From Cyanobacteria bacterium UBA11370 (GTDB lineage: Bacteria; Cyanobacteriota; Cyanobacteriia; Cyanobacteriales; Coleofasciculaceae), in assembly GCA_003486645.1 (NCBI GenBank), contig DNGI01000258.1, positions 12,501 through 23,025 of the forward strand: 10,525 nucleotides of DNA, given 5' to 3'. This document shows positions 6,431 through 10,525 of this stretch, piece by piece. Each line of letters starts with the position of its first letter. Within the stretch, counting starts at the first letter, position 1. A program made the translations under genes and the position numbers. A model generated the notes under the pieces. That model was not told the origin of the DNA. It was given only the letters and a program-made list of their open reading frames with translations, and did not search any database.

Positions 6431-6676
6431 GCATTAAGATAACGGCTTTCTGTCCGACTTAGTTCAACATTAGAGACAAAACTAGGGTTTGGAGTCTAGG
6501 GACGGTAACACAGTTATGAATGCTGAGTAAAATTACTTAACCGAAAACTGAGAACTAAAAAACTTCTCATCCCTCACAATACGTTGGTAGAGCTTGTTTC
6601 AGGGAAATCTCGGAGGCTTGATTCATCCCATATCGGGAAATCTTAACAATATGTAACAAACAAAGGCTCGACATCA

Positions 6677-6705
6677 TTGTATAAAAGTTACCTGAAGGGT
6701 ATAAA
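6677..6705 (+). promoter_or_regulatory. Candidate cpc promoter, distal
   Basis: TTGTAT (6677-6682) and TATAAA (6700-6705) are spaced by 17 bp, resembling a sigma70-type -35/-10 pair (3 of 6 and 5 of 6 consensus matches). It would give a 5' untranslated region of about 260 nt. Confidence 0.3.
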
Positions 6706-6866
6706 TGACAGGCAAACGTTAACCAAACCAATGATTGACTCTCATTTTTCGGTCTCTCATAATAAGAAGGAACTTTCTCAGGTTTCTTAACGATGCGTTT
6801 CGTTCCCCAGTTCTGGAGGACAAGCAACATTGAAGAGAAACATGAACAAGTATTTTGGTAGATAAC

Positions 6867-6895
6867 TGTCAAAGACCTTTCGAGCCTGCTACAAT
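6867..6895 (+). promoter_or_regulatory. Candidate cpc promoter, proximal
   Basis: A good -10 hexamer, TACAAT, at 6890-6895. The -35 position (TGTCAA, 6867-6872, 17-bp spacer) is poor, so this would need an activator. Confidence 0.25.
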
Positions 6896-6974
6896 AACCT
6901 AGATTGGCTTAAAATGAAGTGCCAGTCGAAAGTCCACACTAAACTCAACCAAACTTTACGGAGGAACTGAGTTC

Positions 6975-7493
6975 ATGTTCGATGCATTCACTAAGGTGGT
7001 TGCTCAAGCCGATTCTCGCGGCACCATGCTGAGCGACGGTGAGATAGATGCCCTAAGCGCAATGGTTGCTGATGCCAACAAGCGTCTGGATTCTGTAAAC
7101 CGCATTACCGGAAACGCTTCCGCTATCGTTGCTAATGCCGCTCGTGGTTTATTTGCCGAGCAACCCCAGTTGATTGCTCCTGGTGGTAATGCTTACACCA
7201 GCCGTCGTATGGCAGCTTGCTTGCGCGACATGGAAATCATCCTGCGCTATGTCACCTACGCAACCTTTGCCGGTGATGCAAGCGTGCTGAACGATCGCTG
7301 CTTGAACGGTCTACGCGAAACCTATGTGGCGCTCGGCGTTCCCGGAGGTTCCGTTGCCGCTGGCGTTGCCAAGATGAAAGAAGCTGCTCTGGCGATCGTT
7401 AACGACCGCGCCAATATCACTCCTGGTGATTGCAGCGCTTTAACATCTGAAATCGCTAGCTACTTCGATTTGGCTGCCGCAGCGGTTGCTTAA
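6975..7493 (+). CDS. cpcB: C-phycocyanin beta subunit
   Basis: At 172 residues it has the standard length for CpcB. It folds as a globin-like light-harvesting subunit that pairs with CpcA, builds hexameric discs of the phycobilisome rods, and carries two phycocyanobilins. Bilin-attachment cysteines are visible at Cys82 (AACLRDMEI) and Cys153 ([16 protein letters not shown]). Asn72 ([10 protein letters not shown]) is the residue methylated in beta-phycocyanins by CpcM. Two attachment cysteines and close identity to known CpcB favour phycocyanin over allophycocyanin or phycoerythrin. The ATG at 6975 follows GGAGG (6960-6964). It is the first gene of a five-gene operon; an 83-bp gap separates it from cpcA. 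A possible small hairpin (TGAAG...CTTCA) lies in that gap. Confidence 0.98.
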   Translation: MFDAFTKVVAQADSRGTMLSDGEIDALSAMVADANKRLDSVNRITGNASAIVANAARGLFAEQPQLIAPGGNAYTSRRMAACLRDMEIILRYVTYATFAGDASVLNDRCLNGLRETYVALGVPGGSVAAGVAKMKEAALAIVNDRANITPGDCSALTSEIASYFDLAAAAVA

Positions 7494-7576
7494 TCCGGTT
7501 GAAAGCATTCATTGGTGAAGCCTGAACTTCATCTTCTTTTGAAAAATTGGCAAAACATTAAGGAGATATCCAAACG

Positions 7577-8065
7577 ATGAAAACCCCGCTTACCGAAGCA
7601 GTAGCTGCTGCCGATTCTCAAGGCCGTTTCTTGAGCAGCACCGAACTCCAAATTGCTTTCGGTCGTATGCGTCAAGCTAGCACTGGCTTGCAAGCTGCTA
7701 AGGCTCTGACCGCCAAGTCTCAAAGCTTGATCGACGGTGCCGCTAACGCCGTGTACAGCAAGTTCCCCTACACCACTCAAATGCAGGGTGCTAACTATGC
7801 TTCTAGCCCCGAAGGCAAAGCCAAGTGCGCTCGTGACATCGGCTACTACCTGCGGATGGTTACCTACTGCTTAGTAGCTGGTGGTACCGGACCCATGGAT
7901 GAGTACCTGATTGCTGGAATAGCAGAAATCAACAGCACATTTGAGCTGTCTCCAAGCTGGTACGTTGAAGCCCTCAAGTACATCAAAGCAACCCACGGTT
8001 TAAGCGGTGATGCAGCCGTTGAAGCCAACTCTTATCTCGACTACGCAATCAACGCCCTGAGCTAG
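7577..8065 (+). CDS. cpcA: C-phycocyanin alpha subunit
   Basis: 162 residues, the usual CpcA length. It starts [20 protein letters not shown] and has the single bilin-attachment Cys84 in the segment [17 protein letters not shown]. It forms the alpha-beta monomer with CpcB and carries one phycocyanobilin, normally attached by the CpcE/CpcF lyase, which is not in this window. The ATG at 7577 follows AAGGAGAT at 7559-7566. Both pigment subunit genes are followed by a strong hairpin, consistent with a very abundant short cpcBA transcript. Confidence 0.98.
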   Translation: MKTPLTEAVAAADSQGRFLSSTELQIAFGRMRQASTGLQAAKALTAKSQSLIDGAANAVYSKFPYTTQMQGANYASSPEGKAKCARDIGYYLRMVTYCLVAGGTGPMDEYLIAGIAEINSTFELSPSWYVEALKYIKATHGLSGDAAVEANSYLDYAINALS

Positions 8066-8078
8066 AGCGTGCGTCCCG

Positions 8079-8150
8079 CCCGGAAGGGCAGGCAGTTGTT
8101 AGCAAACGGGTTAGCAATTGTTTGCCTTTCCGGGTATTGTTTTGTCTTTT
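8079..8150 (+). terminator. Attenuator or processing hairpin between cpcA and the linker genes
   Basis: The left arm (8079-8098) and right arm (8115-8134) pair over 20 bp with no mismatch, using four G-U wobbles; the loop is 16 nt. A U-rich stretch (8135-8150) follows. It starts 13 nt after the cpcA stop. In cpc operons such a hairpin partly terminates or stabilises the cpcBA transcript, so far more pigment subunits than linkers are made. Downstream genes have no obvious separate promoter. Confidence 0.85.
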
Positions 8151-8170
8151 AGTTCTTGAGGAGGGTTGCC

Positions 8171-8992
8171 ATGACAAGTTTAGCGGCAGCAAGTCGCTTA
8201 GGATTTGCAGGTTTTGTTGAATCTCCAGTCGTAGAACTACGCCCTAATCCAACAGAATCAGATTTACAGGTTGTAATTAGAGCAGCCTATCGCCAGATAT
8301 TTGGCAATAGCTATGTGATGGAGTCCCAGCGCTTAACGAGTGCTGAATCTCTATTACGTCAGAGAGAGATTGGAGTCAAGGATTTTGTTAGAGCGCTAGG
8401 TCAGTCACAACTCTACCGGGAAAAGTATTTCTACTCAAACCAACAGACTCGGTTTGTTGAGTTGAATTACAAGCACTTTTTAGGTAGAGCGCCTTACGAT
8501 CAGTCAGAGATTTCTTATCACATTGAACTTTACAATCAACAGGGATATGAAGCTGAGATTAATTCATATATAGACTCGGCAGAATATCAAGAAAACTTTG
8601 GCAATTCTATCGTTCCTTACTACATCGGGTTTGCCAGCCAACGCAGCCAGAAAACAGTAGGGTTCACCCGATTTTTCCAACTGTATCGGGGATATGCAAA
8701 TAGCGATGATGCTCAAAGTACTGGGAACCGCTCTAAATTGAGTCGGGAACTTGCCCAGAATAGCGCCTCAGCGATCCGCCCAGCTTCTGCTACCCAGGCG
8801 GTAGTGGGTGTATCTGGGGGGAATCGAGGGCAGTTCTACCGGGTACAGGTGCTGCAAGGTGCAAGCGCAGGACACACGGCTAGAGTACGGCAAAGCAACA
8901 TGGAGTATCTCGTTCCTTACGAACAGCTTTCTCGCAAGTTGCAGCAGATTAATCAGATGGGCGGCAAAGTGACGAACATCGCGTTGGCTTAA
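8171..8992 (+). CDS. cpcC2: Phycobilisome rod linker, CpcC2-like
   Basis: 273 residues from ATG 8171. A TTG 15 bp upstream lies inside the Shine-Dalgarno GAGGAGG (8158-8164) and is not the start. The N-terminal phycobilisome linker domain (about 18-150: [47 protein letters not shown]) sits in the central cavity of a phycocyanin hexamer. A C-terminal CpcD-like domain (about 220-272: [30 protein letters not shown]) contacts the next disc. Length and position (third gene, before a 291-residue linker) match the CpcC2 distal rod linker of Synechocystis-type cpcBAC2C1D operons. Other strains call this gene cpcC, cpcH or cpcI, so the number is less certain than the function. Confidence 0.92.
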   Translation: MTSLAAASRLGFAGFVESPVVELRPNPTESDLQVVIRAAYRQIFGNSYVMESQRLTSAESLLRQREIGVKDFVRALGQSQLYREKYFYSNQQTRFVELNYKHFLGRAPYDQSEISYHIELYNQQGYEAEINSYIDSAEYQENFGNSIVPYYIGFASQRSQKTVGFTRFFQLYRGYANSDDAQSTGNRSKLSRELAQNSASAIRPASATQAVVGVSGGNRGQFYRVQVLQGASAGHTARVRQSNMEYLVPYEQLSRKLQQINQMGGKVTNIALA

Positions 8993-9031
8993 GGATTTAA
9001 AATTCTAGTCTTTTGAGCAGGAGAAATTTAA

Positions 9032-9907
9032 GTGGCTATTACGGCAGCAGCGTCCCGATTAGGGACATCAGCCTTTAGTAATGCAACTCCAGTAGAATTG
9101 CGCCCGAATTGGACAGAATCAGACGTTCAAGCCGTAATTGGTGCGGTCTATCGTCAGGTTTTGGGCAATGACTATCTGATGGCATCTGAACGCCTCACAA
9201 GTGCTGAGTCGCTTCTACGCAACGGATACATTAGTGTGCGAGAATTCGTTCGCAGTGTTGCCAAATCAGAACTTTACAAAACCAAGTTTTTCTACAATAA
9301 CTTCCAGACTCGTGTAATTGAACTCAATTACAAACATCTCTTAGGTCGCGCACCCTATGATGAGTCAGAAGTCATTGAACACCTCGATCTTTACGAAACC
9401 AAAGGATACGAGGCGGATATTGACTCTTACATTAATAGTCAAGAGTATCAAGAAAACTTCGGTGACTATATCGTCCCCTACTACCGTGGTTTTGCCACTC
9501 AACCGGGACAAAAAACGGTCGGGTTTACCCGGATGTTCCGACTATATCGCGGTTATGCCAATAGCGATCGCGCCCAATTAGAAGGCAACACCTCTCGCCT
9601 CGCTGGAGAACTCGCCAAAAATGCAGCTTCAGCGATCGTTGGACCATCAGGCGCTAACGAAGGTTGGGCTTATCGTGCGTCCAAACAAGGCGTGACTCCC
9701 AATAATGCTTTGGGTGGTCCGGTACAGTTTGGTAGCAAAGGCAAAGTCTACCGCGTCGAAGTATCAGGGATGAGTCAACCTGGATATCCCAGCATTCGTC
9801 GCAGCAGCAAAGCGTTCTTAGTTCCTTACGAAGAACTATCGAACAAATTGCAGCAAATTAATCGTCTAGGTGGCAAAATCGCCAGCATCACTCCTGCTAG
9901 CCTATAA
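9032..9907 (+). CDS. cpcC1: Phycobilisome rod linker, CpcC1-like
   Basis: 291 residues, starting at GTG 9032 after AGGAGA (9018-9023). It has the same two-domain plan as the preceding gene and is clearly its paralogue (shared ELNYK, GRAPYD and KLQQIN segments). The N-terminal linker domain spans about 18-155 and the C-terminal CpcD-like domain about 236-288 ([20 protein letters not shown]...[19 protein letters not shown]). The spacer between them is longer than in CpcC2 ([14 protein letters not shown]...). The 291-residue length and the GPSG-NE-W spacer fit CpcC1, the core-proximal rod linker. It lies 39 bp after cpcC2 in the same operon, most likely cotranscribed with it. The GTG start may lower its expression slightly. 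Confidence 0.92.
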   Translation: MAITAAASRLGTSAFSNATPVELRPNWTESDVQAVIGAVYRQVLGNDYLMASERLTSAESLLRNGYISVREFVRSVAKSELYKTKFFYNNFQTRVIELNYKHLLGRAPYDESEVIEHLDLYETKGYEADIDSYINSQEYQENFGDYIVPYYRGFATQPGQKTVGFTRMFRLYRGYANSDRAQLEGNTSRLAGELAKNAASAIVGPSGANEGWAYRASKQGVTPNNALGGPVQFGSKGKVYRVEVSGMSQPGYPSIRRSSKAFLVPYEELSNKLQQINRLGGKIASITPASL

Positions 9908-10150
9908 CCCGGTAAGGCAATGTGCGTTGGGACTAAAGACTGGAGACTGGGGGGAGATGACTAGTATAAACCTTGGGTTCAACTACTCACTTTCCCTCGT
10001 TTCTAGCCTCTAGTCCCTTAAACGTTAACCCCATATCCGCAAAGACTCAGTAAATAATTAACATAAATAAACGACACTATTAATGTTGGAGCTATTCACA
10101 GTTCTAACCCATCCAAAAGAAACTCAAAAACGCAAGGAGAATTACATCTA
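9908..10150 (+). other. cpcC1-cpcD intergenic region with an inverted repeat
   Basis: A 243-bp gap, long for this operon. An imperfect inverted repeat (9929-9943 and 10003-10017, GGGACTA... / ...TAGTCCC, 12 of 15 positions) could fold around a 59-nt loop. AAACGTTAACC (10020-10030) also occurs upstream of cpcB at 6714-6724. AT-rich DNA at 10050-10085 might hold an internal promoter for cpcD, but no clear hexamer pair is seen. The Shine-Dalgarno for cpcD is AAGGAGA (10134-10140). Confidence 0.5.
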
Positions 10151-10390
10151 ATGCTTGGTCAAGCCGCAATCGGTACTAGTACCACTACCCCATCAGGAAG
10201 CCGTTACTTTGTGTATGAAGTCACAGGGCTTCGTCAAACAGAAGAAACGGATAAAAATGGATACCCTGTTCGCTCTAGTGGCAGTGTATTTATTAAAGTG
10301 CCCTACAGTCGCATGAATCAAGAAATGCAACGCATTACTCGTATGGGCGGTAAAATTGTCAGCATTCAGCCTGTGAATCCTGCTAGTTAA
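10151..10390 (+). CDS. cpcD: Small rod-capping linker CpcD
   Basis: 79 residues, all of it a CpcD-type domain: SRYFVYEVTGLRQTEETD at the start, then SGSVFIKVPYSRMNQEMQRITRMGGKIVSIQPV. The domain matches the C-terminal domains of the two preceding linkers (VPY...M/LQ-IN/T-MGGKI). CpcD binds the core-distal end of the rod, terminates its growth and fixes rod length. The length fits known CpcD (about 80-85 residues). The ATG at 10151 follows AAGGAGA (10134-10140). It is the last cpc gene in the window; lyase genes cpcE/cpcF often follow but would lie beyond the edge. Confidence 0.95.
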   Translation: MLGQAAIGTSTTTPSGSRYFVYEVTGLRQTEETDKNGYPVRSSGSVFIKVPYSRMNQEMQRITRMGGKIVSIQPVNPAS

Positions 10391-10429
10391 GCCAATCCCT
10401 AAAATACTTTTACCCATCTGTGAGATGTA

Positions 10430-10492
10430 GTGTTAGGTGATAGGTATTAGGTTTGAGCGAAACAGCCTAATCTAATACTTAATGCCTAACAC
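10430..10492 (+). terminator. Long hairpin after cpcD, probable operon terminator or repeat
   Basis: The arms 10430-10453 (GTGTTAGG...) and 10469-10492 (...CCTAACAC) pair over 24 bp with one mismatch and four G-U wobbles, around a 15-nt loop. TTGTTGTC follows, a weak U tract. It starts 39 nt after the cpcD stop. The AGGTGATAGGTATTAGG wording also resembles dispersed tandem repeats, so it may be both. Confidence 0.6.
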
Positions 10493-10525
10493 TTGTTGTC
10501 AGTTATAGCGGTTTTCATACTCATG

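Larger units (their letters stand above)
6431..6974 (+). promoter_or_regulatory. Upstream and leader region of the cpc operon
   Basis: About 540 bp with no credible gene on either strand. A long leader is usual for cpc operons. The part nearest the IscB element (about 6429-6446) would supply the guide segment of the omega RNA on the minus strand. The rest should hold the cpc promoter(s), the 5' untranslated region and the strong Shine-Dalgarno GGAGG (6960-6964) before cpcB. Confidence 0.6.

Noticed and set aside
6567..6872. 101-residue minus-strand open frame in the cpc leader
   Set aside because: No recognisable domain or Shine-Dalgarno, Cys/Ser-rich composition, and it lies antisense to the expected cpc leader; most likely a chance open frame.
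6975..8065. Phycoerythrocyanin or allophycocyanin operon
   Set aside because: The beta chain has two bilin cysteines (Cys82, Cys153), which excludes allophycocyanin. The alpha chain is a typical CpcA and the linker set is that of phycocyanin rods.
8156..8170. TTG start 15 bp upstream of the cpcC2 ATG
   Set aside because: The TTG overlaps the Shine-Dalgarno GAGGAGG; the family N-terminus [11 protein letters not shown] begins at ATG 8171.

Overview
The window comes from a cyanobacterium, most likely a filamentous one. It carries a complete phycocyanin rod operon (cpcB-cpcA-cpcC2-cpcC1-cpcD), at least seven perfect GCGATCGC (HIP1) octamers, which are typical of cyanobacteria, and several short tandem repeats of the GGGGAGT and GAGAGGG kind that litter filamentous cyanobacterial genomes. 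I cannot fix the genus by eye.

Left part (1-3483). A minus-strand gene that runs off the left edge encodes the sensory part of a Cph2-type (knotless) phytochrome: GAF1 with a Cys-His bilin site and a DIP motif, GAF2 with a PHY-like tongue, a coiled coil, then a degenerate GAF3. Tandem-repeat DNA forms low-complexity inserts inside GAF3. A 163-residue NADAR/YbiA-like gene follows on the minus strand, then about 800 bp of repeat-rich intergenic DNA.

Middle (3484-6430). A minus-strand gene encodes a dynamin/Era-like GTPase with a C-terminal DUF697-like hydrophobic domain. Directly upstream, in the same orientation, sits a mobile element of about 1.6 kb. It holds an intact IscB RNA-guided nuclease (RuvC-I/II/III, arginine-rich bridge helix and HNH all present) and, upstream of it, a highly structured stretch that fits an omega RNA (HEARO RNA). 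Both ends carry 21-nt imperfect hairpins of the same design with the same core, as expected of IS200/IS605-type termini. No transposase gene is present. This is the most notable system in the window.

Right part (6431-10525). A leader of about 540 bp without genes precedes the cpc operon. CpcB and CpcA form the phycocyanin hexamers. CpcC2 and CpcC1 link hexamers into rods, and CpcD caps them. A 20-bp hairpin after cpcA probably attenuates transcription so that pigment subunits outnumber linkers, and a second long hairpin follows cpcD. The IscB element lies between the cpc leader and the GTPase gene, which without it would form a divergent pair.
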